From contig QNGE01001295.1 of assembly GCA_008508345.1 (NCBI GenBank), positions 105,636-169,635 on the forward strand: a stretch of 64,000 bases of DNA, read 5' to 3'. The notes beneath the pieces are model-generated. The model ran no database searches, was not told the origin of the DNA, and saw only the letters and a program-made list of their open reading frames with translations. The stretch comes from Paragonimus westermani (taxonomy: Eukaryota; Platyhelminthes; Trematoda; Plagiorchiida; Troglotrematidae). The translations under genes were made by a program, and so were the position numbers. Below, in pieces: positions 10,370-21,600 of this stretch (the stretch's first letter is position 1; each line of letters starts with the position of its first letter).

Positions 10370-11000
10370 GTGGAGTTTTCATTGATCCGTTCTGGGGCTT
10401 TCACTCTCCTTGTATTCTTCACAGAATTATTCATGTGCTCGTCTTGTAAATGCCATATGTTTACAGAAAACTTGAAATCACTTGGCTCTTTAAACAAAGA
10501 GGTCATTCAAAAACATCGAGATAGAGTCAACCAGCGGACATTACACAAGGAACTACTACTGAACGTGACCAGATACAAACAATTGCTGGATCCCATCTGA
10601 TACGTGGGAAAATGTGAACGTTTCGTGGTGGCTCATCAAAAGTCGGAGGTAGGAGATTTACGTACGAAAAAAAGAAGTGAATCCCGAACTTTTCACCCAA
10701 GCCATAAGTGTCACAGTAAAGGGAGCAGGGCGCTGCGTTTGACCAAGTAGACTGTGGATTTTGGGGACATGGGGGTTCTAGTAGGCTTGTCCAATGCGTA
10801 CGTGCTGACGCGTCCTGATGCTCATGTGAGCCCAAATTCCACAAATTTTTGGGATGTAAAAGTACCAGAAAGAGTGATGCGTCGTGTTGCAGATTGGTTT
10901 ATGAAACTCACGCGTACGAAGCTTTTCTTTTTAAGGGGAAGATGTAGACTCGAGGATTTGGCTGAAGCCTACAAACCACTAGAAGATTTGTTTGATACCG
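10370..11000 (+). pseudogene. Unrecognised long frame with two stops; possible exon at 10751-11000
   Basis: One reading frame runs from about 10370 to 11011 with only two stops (about 10598-10600 and 10748-10750). The first part has a Cys-rich start (CSSCKCH) and a helical, charged segment; a good 3' splice-site-like tract (pyrimidines then CACAG) precedes it at about 10424. The last part (10751-11000) is preceded by AG and followed by GTGAGT, so it would fit an exon of 250 nt; it contains FWDVKVPERVMRRVADWF and a basic, Phe-rich segment. I cannot name a family. It may be a decayed host gene, a real gene with short exons, or an unknown mobile element. Confidence 0.3.
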
Positions 11001-11011
11001 GTGAGTGGTAG

Positions 11012-11800
11012 TTAATCCACAGTGGCAACCCATCTCTTTGAAAGTTTGAATGGAAAATCACGAAGCCGAGTTGCCGAAAAGAATTTAGTTTCACTTCTTG
11101 GCGTGTAAAATTGCGGACTCTTGAGATAAGTTGCCAGCGAAAGTGCCACTAGCCAGGGAGGCGGGCGGTGTTAAGCAATTGCCTGACCAGTATAGGCAGC
11201 TGGTGTTCCCTGAGTCCGCTGGATATTTTGCGACTGTGCGCTATGCTATATCTCCCCTCTGTTTTCATTTCTGTCCTGCTTTTTTCCTTTTTACAATTTC
11301 GCACACCTAGAAACCGTTCGTCAAACTTTTCTTTATATCCTAACCCTGGGCCTCGGGAGATAATCAGGCAGCAAACTTCTGGGAGAATCAAAATAACGAC
11401 AACAGCGGCAGTCACACTGCATATCTGTCTCATAAGTGTGTCATAGTAGTAGGCGACTGTTCTGACCATAGTTGCACAGTCTGCTAAAATATATTTTAAA
11501 TGAATGGACTGAAGCTTCGGCTCCTCCAAATGTCGCATTGAAGTAGAATCCGCAAACCTCACAAGCGCAAGAAACTGGCCACTACTGCGCAATCGCCACA
11601 ACTCCTGTAATGACTTACCTTACATGACGGGACTGAAAGGGACTTTACAAGATCACTGGATGCCGGATCACGATAAACGCTCTCAACTACGTCGAACCTG
11701 ACCCTTAGGTTCAAGCCGAAAATTACCTTAATCTTCCATCTTAAGTGGGAACCAATGTACCCCGTAGGTCGAAACGATCGAGGTGGAGGTCGAGACGAGG
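11012..11800. other. No feature seen
   Basis: Frames of up to 150 codons occur on both strands (for example minus 11149-11601) but they have no recognisable motif or protein-like composition and oppose each other; I treat them as chance. Confidence 0.4.
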
Positions 11801-11814
11801 CTCAAGACGATCGG

Positions 11815-12095
11815 GCAACCTGATCACTGCTCACAAGCAAGAGTGGTTGAGCGTTCAGATGTGATGATTCGGTCGTGCCTAATGTGAGGACAGTGGCGCA
11901 GTGGTCAACACGGTTACCTCATGATTAGAATGACCGACGTTCAACTCCCGGCCGTTGCAAGAATATGCACTACTGGCGAGCTCTAATGAGAGCGAAACTC
12001 GAGTCTAGTGCTCCTTTTCGAAGCGGGCTGGCTGCGAAATATATCCGAATGCAAACGCTGCGATCAAGTGTGAGTGATGGTCGACTTGGAAGTAA
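11815..12095 (+). mobile_element. tRNA-derived SINE with hammerhead, copy S1
   Basis: Shares about 280 bp with 26470-26745, by eye over 80% identical in the best part. It has an RNA polymerase III A box (TGGCGCAGTGG, 11894-11904), a B-box-like segment (GTTCAACTCC, 11939-11948), and a hammerhead ribozyme fold starting about 20 bases later. This order (pol III boxes, then hammerhead) is that of the schistosome Sm-alpha elements. About 75 bases upstream of the A box are shared too, so the unit begins before the tRNA-like part. Confidence 0.85.
11967..12011 (+). ncRNA. Hammerhead ribozyme, copy S1 (one core mutation)
   Basis: Helix I is GCACTA (11967-11972) pairing with TAGTGC (12006-12011). Helix II is GCTCT/AGAGC with loop AATG. 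GAAA follows, then the short self-complementary helix III segment and the GTC cleavage triplet. The first core strand reads CTGGCGA instead of CTGANGA, so A6 is changed to G (11976). Because that base is conserved in active hammerheads, this copy is probably slow or dead. Confidence 0.85.
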
Positions 12096-12409
12096 ACCAA
12101 ATCCCCGACTACTCATTAGTACCCCGGAGTGTTGATCTACGTGCTGCCACCTACAGCCATACAACACACTCGCGTTTTCTTAGTCAGCTGCCTGCAGAGA
12201 CACAGCGGTGATAAACAACTGCATGCAGCAGTGGTATAAATCTCCGACTCGTCTCCTCACCCTTGGATACTTTGTTCCGGCAAGCGATCAGGGCCCTCCC
12301 TTAGAGCTTCCGATTCATAAGCCTGTGCCACATGACAGCGGGTGAAGCACACCTAAACATGTACAATTCTAACAATGCCAAATACAACCAACAACCAAAT
12401 GGAAATGAG

Positions 12410-13590
12410 TGTTGCTATATTCCTTGAAAAACTCCACTGAATATTTCTATTCCTACACCAAGTATTGCCACTGTTTTCCCAACTGTCACCCGTGGCCCTG
12501 TAAGTTACTGAATGCCAATTGCCAGCTCTCCATAATTAGACAAGTTGATACAGTTTATCGCACTTCCGAAACTATGCACAAGCTTCCCAACGGCATCACT
12601 GGACAGAGTATGTCCCCGTACATTGAGCAACTATCTATGTCCTACTTCTTCTAGCCGTTCTTCAAACCTCTGCGCAGTGAAGTGAGTACCACCAATGCAC
12701 TTGGTAATATTTTTCCGTTCAAAAGTTTCCGCGATGCAATCGTAATGAAGTCTATAGCTGCTGACGGCGTACAATAAACCTCCAACCAGCTTGAATACGA
12801 GTCAAGGATAATCAAAGTACGGTACTTATCCGAGAGTGAACTACAGTATTCAGCGTGCATCACAGCTCACTGGCCTGGGTGTCCACTTTGATTTTCGCAA
12901 TCGTACTTCGTGTACATACTCAGAACATCTCTCAGGACTGGTAAGCAATGCAGTATTCAATTCCGGCCACCAAACGGTCAGAGGGATCATTTTCTCAATT
13001 CCTAGATTGTCGCAATGTTAAATGTCTATTGCACCACATCGTAATGTGAGAGGGATAACAAATCCATCATCACGACACAACAGTCCACTGGCAATAACAA
13101 GGAGGTCATCTCGACGCTCGTAGCATTTAGGATATCTTCGCCGACACCATTGTTCCAGGTAAGGTTGTACGGTTGCATTTTCGAATGTCATGAAGCAAAT
13201 CAAAGTGGGAAACCGGAAGTGGCTGTGTCAGTAAACAGTCCAAATCAACACCATCTCCAAAGTCAGCACTCCGAGGTGAATAGATAACGTCCCGAATGAA
13301 TTTTGCACTGAGATGCTGGGTATTATGTACATACGCAGCCGAAGCAACACTCCATTACTGATCAAACGCCGCGGAAGGCTCACCAAGGGATTCGTTGAAA
13401 TTACAGATGAATTTGATGGTTCTTCGATCGATGAATATAGTGAAAAGTATACTGGGAAAGTAACTGTGGCCTACTGATGGCCCAGTAAACTGCTAATGCC
13501 TTCTTCTGTATTCGCGCACTTTCGAGATCTACTGAACTGGGATGTCTAGAGGTGCAAATGACAGGATAGCCCTCCTGTTCTGGCACAGCT
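12410..13590 (-). pseudogene. Gypsy-type RNase H and integrase relic (second lineage)
   Basis: Decayed pol fragment on the minus strand, in several frames. From its 5' side: RNase H segment PEQEGYPVICTSRHPSSVDLE (part, near 13586-13520) with a region like ALAVYWAISR; a CDLDCLLTQPLPVS-like link near 13240; RRDDLLVIASGLLCRDDGF (near 13115); the integrase zinc region with IEKM and WWPEL (near 12975) and KSKWTPRPVS (near 12880); and an integrase core piece around YRTLIILDSYSSWLEVY (near 12810). The wording differs from the Mag-like element, so it is a different family. Stops are frequent and catalytic residues are mostly lost. The end near 12410 is approximate. Confidence 0.7.
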
Positions 13591-13930
13591 TCATTTCATC
13601 TTAAGGAAGCATTGGTAACCAGTGCTGACGGTAAACTTGGAGGGAGCCTACGTAATGGTGCATCGGAAGACAGGAAGTTCAGCAGAACTCGGGGGCTTGT
13701 TTGCGTTAGTCAGTCTCAAAAGGTTATTTGTCCCATCGGCGAAGTTAGGAATGAAACGGGAATACTATCAGACAGAACCAGGGGAACAGCATAACACTTC
13801 GGAAGTCATTAGAGAGCACGCCATCGACCAAAGTGAGAACCATCAGGAACAGGGCGATAAACTTTCCCATAAACGAGAAACAATGATCACTAGAACGTGA
13901 ATATAACGAAATTTTAGTAGAAAGGAATAG
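13591..13930. other. No feature recognised
   Basis: Frames of 60 and 92 codons overlap on the + strand here; they have no motif I can name. The stretch may belong to the upstream (5') part of the minus-strand gypsy relic or to the start of the next element. Confidence 0.3.
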
Positions 13931-14575
13931 GAGAAACGGTTAGGAGGCAGTCTTTCTTGGTAACACTTGATGAGTTTAGTCTTCAAAAAATCGAAGACGC
14001 ATTGTGGTTAGCTGTCTCTATTGAGTCGTTCGCTAACGATTCAAGTCCACACCGAGTTACGCGTAATCTGTTGATCCAGTGATTGCCTCTCAATATTCAA
14101 CGACATAGATAATCTATCCTCGAAACGGTTGACGAGAAGGCGCTCGTAATAACTGGATTTATTACGGTACTAATTGAATCAATGTACAAGAAAATTCTCT
14201 CACCTTGAATGTGAAAATCCTCAGAAATCAAAGAAAGGAAGTGCCCGCACAACAAATTGACAACCAGGCACCGATCAACAATGGTGGACGATGAAATGGG
14301 TTGAGCTCACTCGAAGAAATGTTCAGAGCAAAAAGACTGTTCATATATCGAGAAATGACGGGAATCATAAGTTACTCAAGAAAAAATATGGAAGAAAAAT
14401 GTCTAATTTCGGCATTTGGAAGTTTACAGGGCTCGGAATAAATAGGGGTAAGGGAAACGATCAAAGCAGGTTGTGCAAGAACAAGGATGAGTAATGTATC
14501 TCATTTGGGGAAGAGAGTAAAGCGTAGCGCTACCTTTCAACATCAGACAATCCTCAGCAGTCTCAAAATAGCACA
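13930..14575 (+). mobile_element. 5' fragment of a CR1-like element (endonuclease and EN-RT linker)
   Basis: 13955-14030 reads like the endonuclease segment of copy 1 around 1225-1300 (VTLDEF, then KIEDALWLAVS). 14095-14165 fits the region before the GDFN motif. 14291-14494 (MKWVELTRRNVQSKKT...) has the basic composition and position of the linker between endonuclease and RT. After that, at about 14590, the endonuclease motif order starts again, so this fragment seems to be a separate related copy lying before copy 2, or one half of a nested insertion. Confidence 0.45.
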
Positions 14576-15204
14576 ACAAACCTTGACAAAATCAACGGTC
14601 TCTGCTGGCGCTCGCGAGTTGCTTATTGAGTGCACTCATAGACAGCTCAGTGCTACCTTGTAGCGATCATGAATCATATACCAGAACTGCGTTGTATACA
14701 CAAACTATTAGACGGCGACTTTAACGGGCCTGTTATCTACTGGGCCTCATTTTCAGCAAAGCGGGCCAAATTTATTCCATACATTTAACTAAATAGATGG
14801 AGCCAACATGTCCCATCGTCCCTCCAGACAGAGGTTTCAAGTTCACCATAGGTACCTAGTCTCAGGAAGCGACCACAATTTAGTCAAGTGTGTGTTTCAG
14901 TTCACTGTGGTTATCCAGTCGACAGTTTTATTCTACCTCCCGACTATATTCATTGATTAGGATGCATTCTTGCAGAGGTATCACATTAGTTTCAAACAGA
15001 GCGGCCGGGGAATCTGTCAAACATCCGATAATTTGTATCCACATTCTGGCTCCTATAAAGTCAAAACGCACCGATTCGTGTGTAATGTGGAACATTTACC
15101 ACAAAGGAGACTGACAGAATTGAAATGGCTAAGTTGAGAGAGAGAAGAACACTAGATTTCTCCCCAAATGTTCGAGCACAGAACTTCAGACGTAACTCCT
15201 TCAT

Positions 15205-16050
15205 ATGAACAAAGAGAAGCTGGCGCTCCAAAGCGAGCACAGATGCATGAATCCAATGCATCTGATGACATGGAGAAATTCCGCGAAGAGCCCTTCTATC
15301 AAGATTGTTACCGGTGAAGAAAAAACGGTTGTTGACGACCGTGTTAAAATATGTGGAACCTCTAATTCACATTCCGCTGCTTCGTTCAGCGTGGGAAGCG
15401 CCTTACTACCTGTCAATAATTTGTCGAAAATAAGCAGAGTCCTGAGGAATGTTTGGATTGATGTTCAAAGTATTCGCTGACAGTTATGTGCTATTAAGCT
15501 TTCAATCCATCCTGGACCAGATGGTATCCCATCAGTGGTCATCAGCAATGAAGTGGGGACATACCCCTCCTTCCACTCAATTTGATTACCCTATCACTTT
15601 CGTGCAGCAACTTTCACCCTCGATGGGAATAAGTCAATCATCATTCCCCACCACAAAACTGTTTTAAGGCAGGACGTCAGTAACTCTCGTCCCAACAATC
15701 ACACATCAGTCTGCTCTAGAATGTTTGAAAGGATAATGAAGATGCACATAATCGAGTTCTTAAAGTCATGAAATGCTTAAACCTCTCGCGGTACTGTTGC
15801 TCTAGCGGGCGCTCTTGTATGACATGTCAGCTTAAATTCCTAAGCCATGTGTCGATGTCGACCGATAGAGGAAATGCGGAAGGCCTTTGATCAATTACCT
15901 CATAAGCGCCTCTTGATCAAAAAACATCGTCTGCCATACAAGACCCCTTGTACAGCAGACGTCCATCACATCCTGAAAGTCGCACCCAAACATTCAAAAT
16001 CGGAGGATAACACTCGAAACAAAATAAGCTCTTTCTGATTGCTGACGACA
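15205..16050 (+). pseudogene. Reverse transcriptase region of CR1-like copy 2
   Basis: In pieces and frames: a segment matching copy 1 residues around NSHFAASF (near 15365), SILDQMVSHQWSS in a shifted frame where copy 1 has the PGPDGIP motif (near 15500), SRMFERI (near 15714), motif A with FDQLPHKRL (near 15880) and ADD (16041-16049). Motif B is unreadable. GCGCC at 15906-15910 is the uninterrupted equivalent of the gypsy target. Confidence 0.75.
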
Positions 16051-16529
16051 TGAAAATCGTTCCGCTAGCACAGTAACATCGATTTCTGTCCACAAAATAT
16101 ACGACAGGACTTAGCGTCATTGCAGTTGTGGAGCAAAACATGGCTGATGTCGTTCTCAGCGAACAAATCGAACATCATCACTTATGGTTGTACATTACCA
16201 AATGGGTATGTCTCACTAGGCTTATACAATAATTATACCGCCATTTTCGTCAGAGATCCAAGAATTCGGCATTGGAACTCCCTTAACTGTCCCGAACAAA
16301 TGTTTTCATGTAGCGAAAACTGAAAGAACAACCAGATGTATCTAAAAGACGTTCACTCAACCGGATGCAAAGCTGACGCTTTACAATTGTGTGCTCGGCT
16401 TTAACTCGAGTATTGTGAACTCACTTAATGCCATCTACACAAGTCTGATGGGCTTGTGTTTGAAAACCATCAGCGACCGTTTGCCAAAAGCCTACTAGGA
16501 CATTCTTCCTCGTTCATCTTGTAGATGTC

Positions 16530-17220
16530 ACTTTGGACAGGACATTCATAACTGACACATTCCGTTTGTCCGCGCTAATTACCTCAACGTGGTCCGATGT
16601 CCCGCGGCCTTTTCACCCTACAATCCGAAACGCAAAGTGACCTCGTGAAACAGACGTGTTCATTCGTGATGCACCTGGCCCGGTGGACCATCCCAATCAT
16701 GTCAACACCACAGGTGCCTGTACAACCCTCTCTCACCCACTCCCCCTCCACACACGCACAAATTATCTCACTCTTGGTGGGCCTGTCATTGGTCATGTTC
16801 ACGATCAAACCAAAAAGCCGTCAGGCCCTTTGACATGTAAAAACAAGTGGAGGTTTGAGACACAACAGAACAGCGTCGTGCCTGTACTGGAGGACATGAA
16901 CTAAATGGTACACAGTGGCACCGAAAGGATTTTGGCTCCGAGGCTCGTACTGTCTCACACAGCAAAGGAATTACGAGTCAAGGATTATACTGACATCAAC
17001 CCTACTCTCTGAAACTCTCCCACAAGTCTCCGCATACTCAAGCAGTGATCTGCAACAATCATGTGTACAGAACTAGCAGGATTTTGATAAGTTCAAACAC
17101 TTGGTTATCTAGCTCATTATTCGTTTTTATGTCACACTGTTAATTACGTGTTATACATGCATGCTTTTTATTGGCGTCATTATCTTTTGGTGATAAGTAA
17201 CTCTTGCGTTAATAATCTAT
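16530..17220. mobile_element. Insert of about 690 bp in CR1-like copy 2, unclassified
   Basis: Copy 1 runs without a break from the segment near 8155 (TCTTGGCTCACC) to that near 8172 (ACAGACAGCGCTG). In copy 2 the matching parts are near 16515 and 17222, with foreign sequence between. The insert has short chance frames on both strands and no domain I recognise. The flanks CTTGTAGA (left) and CTATAGAC (right) could be a degraded target duplication of about 8 bp, but this is weak. I see no clear terminal inverted repeats. Confidence 0.5.
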
Positions 17221-17221
17221 A

Positions 17222-17560
17222 GACACCGCTGTCAAACTCAGGTTGCGCAGACTAAAGTTGGACCTAACACCTCTTTATGAACTCAAACATTCGGACGCCT
17301 TCACCACAGCGTTCACCGTCCATTTACAACACAGCCCTCCATATAATCTATGAAATGGGGGCCCCGCCTTGCCAACTCTGCTATCTCGGAAAAATATACG
17401 CGCAAACTCCTTTACTGTAAGGTATTCCTACATTTGGAATATACGTCAGAATGAAGTCAGAGCCAATAACAACATTCATCGTTTTGAAAAGCGTTTGGAC
17501 AGTTATCGTAATATGTTAAACACAGTGCCTATCTTCAAATTCTCTGTCCCTGTGTGATCC
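17222..17560 (+). pseudogene. C-terminal coding end of CR1-like copy 2
   Basis: Frame 17369-17557 aligns with the end of the copy 1 RT: PTLLSRKNIRAN corresponds to PTLISRKHIRAN at 8342-8377, and SYIWNIRQNEVRANN to SYIWNKLPNEVRAGN. Here the frame is open through the place where copy 1 has a stop, and continues about 30 codons further. Confidence 0.8.
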
Positions 17561-18660
17561 AGAAAATTTTAGTTGTCAGCTGCGTATAAGTTAGGTAACG
17601 GCTCCCGCTGTCTAACTTCCGTCGAAAACAGCCTGCTTAAAACGGTTCGTTTTATCCTTTGTTCACGCGGCCGTTTATCATCTGGCCCACTGCATGCTCA
17701 CTCAACCGTTCACAGCTCAACATTATTTCATTGACATGCGCTCATTCATGTATACGCATTGCCCAGATTGCTAGATAGTACAAAATTGGCGGTTATTATT
17801 GAACCCAGCAAAATGACCTTACATGATTTCTACTTAGAACATGCACACTTTATAAGGCCTCTCAAATCGTCCACTCAATATCCCGTTTGCCTGAATGAAT
17901 CCTGAATGCATAGCAAAGTGCCACAACAAACACTTGACAGGGTTATATATTTCAGAAACCATAGCAAAAGTAATTATATCCAATGAATTAATCGTCAAAA
18001 AATTTCACATACATATTGTTCATCATAGTAAATGTGAACACCACACACTTTCTCATTTGACTTGTGAAACTGCGTTCTTTTTCTTGATCCCATAAATATT
18101 TATGGTGCGTGGAATTTTTCTGCAACTGATCAACTCGCGGAACGTCGTTTCGGCTGAACAATTTGCGAGATGTTTAACCTTTCGACGGTTCCCAGGAATC
18201 AACAGAATCCTGCGCTATAGTATGTTCAACCGTTTGCTGGACTTCAAAATTTTCCGTTCTTCCGCGGCAGAGTTATTTTATTTTAGCGTGTTTCAGGAGC
18301 TAATTATACCTTGCAATGGCAAGACACTCCAAAGATGCATTTTGGACCTTCTCTCCAGAGTGACCTCAAACTATCTGGAACATCAACCCCCACACCACCT
18401 TGTGAAAGGTAACATCCCATTTTTCCTGACTGATTCTGTGGATCGGGCGAGCAATCGATTTTCCTGTTGCATGTGTCCAACTTTCATAAACTACAATCAT
18501 TTTCTTTTCGATCAAGTCTTATTTGGTAGTAGGTTTCACGTTTGTGATTCTGTCTAATTATTTGTTTTGTATCGCAGTGTTTCATATCTGCAGTGATCTC
18601 GCATAACCCGCGTGCTTCTTACACAGGCCTTAAGAAATATACATTATTATCATTATTAAA

Positions 18661-21600
18661 ACCGTGTAAGCCCATTGACTGACCACAGGAAATATACGGG
18701 TCGTCCTGAACAAAAAGGCTCAAGTCGGATGAAGGTATTAGTTCCGTGGACCCACCGCAACCTTTAGAAAGAGACTGATGACGTCTGATTTCGTGATCTG
18801 CAGAACGATTGAAAGGCTTGTGAGGTGTCTCACCGTAAAATATAAGGAAGCGTCAAAAGAGAGCATTCACATGTGCCAAATTGGGCGCGCACTTGAACTT
18901 CGTGCGATTGCGTCTCATGGAGGATTGCTAGATCTAGACTTACATCCAGATATATTGGAGAGGTCAAAGCTTCACAGGTAGAAGTAAGTTGGTAGGGTGG
19001 TATTGAAGTGGTTGAAATTATCGTACATCTGCGTCTAGAATAGATTTTGAACAATGGTAAACAAATATGCCGGTTTCTTCGATGAAACAACTGTGAGATA
19101 AGGAAGAACCTCAGGCAAAAATTGAACAAAAATCAGTCGAGAATCTGAGTTCGCACTCGACATTTGGAAAACTCACATAGATTTCTGAGCAAGTGAATAG
19201 AAGGCATACAAGAAAACACCACGTGCCATTGGTGTAAGCGAAAACGCCTCCGCCCATACTTCCGTAACATACAGGAAGGTCCACACGATAATAAGTAAAA
19301 TTTTCAATTCGAACGGCTTCAATTTCAATGTCTTTATATAACTAGCTTTTCCGTGTCATAACCACCTCGAAACCAGCGTGTTTACGACGATAGACAGTAT
19401 GGTTTATTTCAAGCAATTTCGATGCGAGGAATAGATATTTCCGCTCATATGCTCAGGCGAGTGCATTCCAGTGGCGTCAACATTTCGAAGTGGAACTCTC
19501 CGCCCTACGCAATAATTTCTAACACTCCCCTCTGACTTCTGAATGCATGAATTCACTTTATTCTCAGTTGCTCCACTGGCCGATGAGAGCGCAGAACGTT
19601 AGCAACATAGAACAATTTCAAATAATCGCGGGAGTATCTTTGTATGATGTTATTTGCACAGTGGAAATGGTCAGGAGGCAACAAAAATTGAAATGATTGG
19701 GAAATATGCTGAGGACTCATCAAGTGAAATGGCCAGGAACTGTCGTGAAAACTTCGTGCATACTTGAATTTAAATATCTTACATCGGCCAAATTTGTCGG
19801 AATATTTTGTTACGTAAACAGTAAAACTCAAACATACCCAGCATTAATTGTACAGTTGATGAATCGTATTGTGTATATTATGCGTGTTACTGCACCCTTT
19901 TGGCTGATGTTGTGAAGAACAAATCGCACTGGACCATATCTATCGCCAGGCACCGCAAGACCAACATTACGATGGGTACAGGCCCTTCTCTCTAACGGTG
20001 AGGTATTTCATCTTTCGTCATTTCCAGGTGCGACGCACCACAGTAGAAGTTGCCGCGCTCAAAGAGAATAAACTTGAGCTCAGCAGAAACTCTGCATGCT
20101 CAACAAGGGACTCACGCACATCTCTCCTTCCACAAGAGGTGCTTACAATGTGGACGGCCTGCACGAGGCTAACCAGCAAGACAGCAGCTGTTGCGCAATA
20201 ATGAGAGGTAGGCCTGGTGTGGTAAAATCACCTTCGACGTCCCTTAAGCCGATAGATCGTTGCGACACGATGGTTGGCTACTGAGCACGAACGTGCACCT
20301 CTATGTTGCTCTTCGAAAGTAAATTTGCTACAAATCATTACCATCCGAGTTGCTGTGCTATTGTGGGTTCCGCAGCTTTACTGTGAACTTCATAATAAGT
20401 CCACATTATCTCCAGTATCTTAGTATGCGTTCTTTGGAGTGAAAAGGTTCTAACCATCACCGGTTGGAACACCACTTAACAATCCGTTGTTCGTTTGAAT
20501 TCTTAGGGCCACTGGGAGTTCTTATCAACACTCGTCTGCTTTGGCGGCTGAAGTGCGGTTATGTTAAGGATTTTCGAACGTCCAACACCCTGATGTATGT
20601 GCTTGCCTACAACGGAGTCCGCTTGTGTCACGGTGAGTAGATCGTTAAGATATATTTAGTTGCAGACACGCCATCTTTTCACTAAGACCTCCGACTTGCG
20701 TTAGCATAAGGACGGGAAATCCTTGAGCATGCAAATCAAAGAAAAAGATAATAGCATCGCGAGCATAAATCCGCCACCAAAGCGGTATTATCAGCATGAA
20801 AGTTTGGTGCATATCAGGAAAAGAACGATGCTAAGCAGTGTTCAGTTCCTACTATCGATATACAAATAAATTTAGAAAACTAACGGACTTACAAGCTGAA
20901 ATGACGAACTATACAGTCAGTACAAAGAGCTTACCAGTGCGTTGCACTGGCTGGATCCAGCACTCAGCTCTGTAGGCACCTTAATCACCGCCCATCGTGG
21001 GGCTAGTCAGGAATGTCCCATAGCCGTTGGAACATTTAATGATCTATCAGCCACGGAGTTACAGTAACGTTCACGTCGTACAAGTAAAGTGAGGTTGGTC
21101 AACGGATCTTATAGACTCTTTTTGTTGACTGTGAAAAGTCTTGCACTGACCTGATAGGATGGGAGAACGGAAATGCTGTTGCCAAAGATTTCTCACGAAA
21201 GTGCACTGAGAATACTGTCCACGGTTACCGCGGTTCATAATCGAACTCTTAGTGACCTCATTTGTCAAAAGATAGGAGCAGATTGGGTGTGGCGCAAATT
21301 TTGAATCCATATAAGTGTTTGGTGATATGATAGTTGGAAACACGCGATATTAATCGGCAGTGCACTGAGCTCAAACTCAGGGGTAGTTTTTACGCAGCAG
21401 TAATAATGCCGCACATTGGTCGATGAAATCGTGCTTATTCATGCACTGAAACAACAATAACACACGATGTTCCGTTATGGATGGTAATCTGAATAACATC
21501 TGCCTCGATTCAAGTAAATGTCCTGGCTGTTGTATTGATGGTACTGATTCGTAATAGACTCAGAAGTTCTTATCTGCTCCGGTTCAGTCGCGGATGCGTC

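Larger units (their letters stand above)
14590..18660 (+). mobile_element. CR1/Jockey-like non-LTR retrotransposon, copy 2 (decayed)
   Basis: Parallel to copy 1 along its length: endonuclease region (14590-14930, with DGDFN near 14711 kept where copy 1 has Gly, and GSDHN near 14866), RT fingers (15205-15740), motif A EMRKAFDQLPHKRL (near 15872), the active-site segment with ADD (16041-16049), the C-terminal segment YSYIWNIRQNEVRAN (near 17422), and a 3' UTR of over 1 kb ending in an ATTATT-type tail near 18645-18658. It is more broken than copy 1 and carries a foreign insert at about 16530-17220. It preserves the site that the gypsy element hit in copy 1. Confidence 0.8.

Noticed and set aside
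11149..11601. Minus-strand frame of 150 codons
   Set aside because: No recognisable motif, an opposing + strand frame, and no splice or promoter context.
14535..14558. Minus-strand string CTGAGGA followed by GAAA, resembling a hammerhead core
   Set aside because: The bases between cannot pair to form helix II, and there is no helix I or cleavage triplet; it lies in retroelement sequence.
16584..16833. Opposed frames of about 75 codons inside the 690-bp insert
   Set aside because: They overlap on both strands, have no motif and no support from another copy.
18102..18557. Frame of 151 codons on the + strand
   Set aside because: It lies in the 3' UTR shared by both CR1-like copies, and copy 1 does not keep it open.
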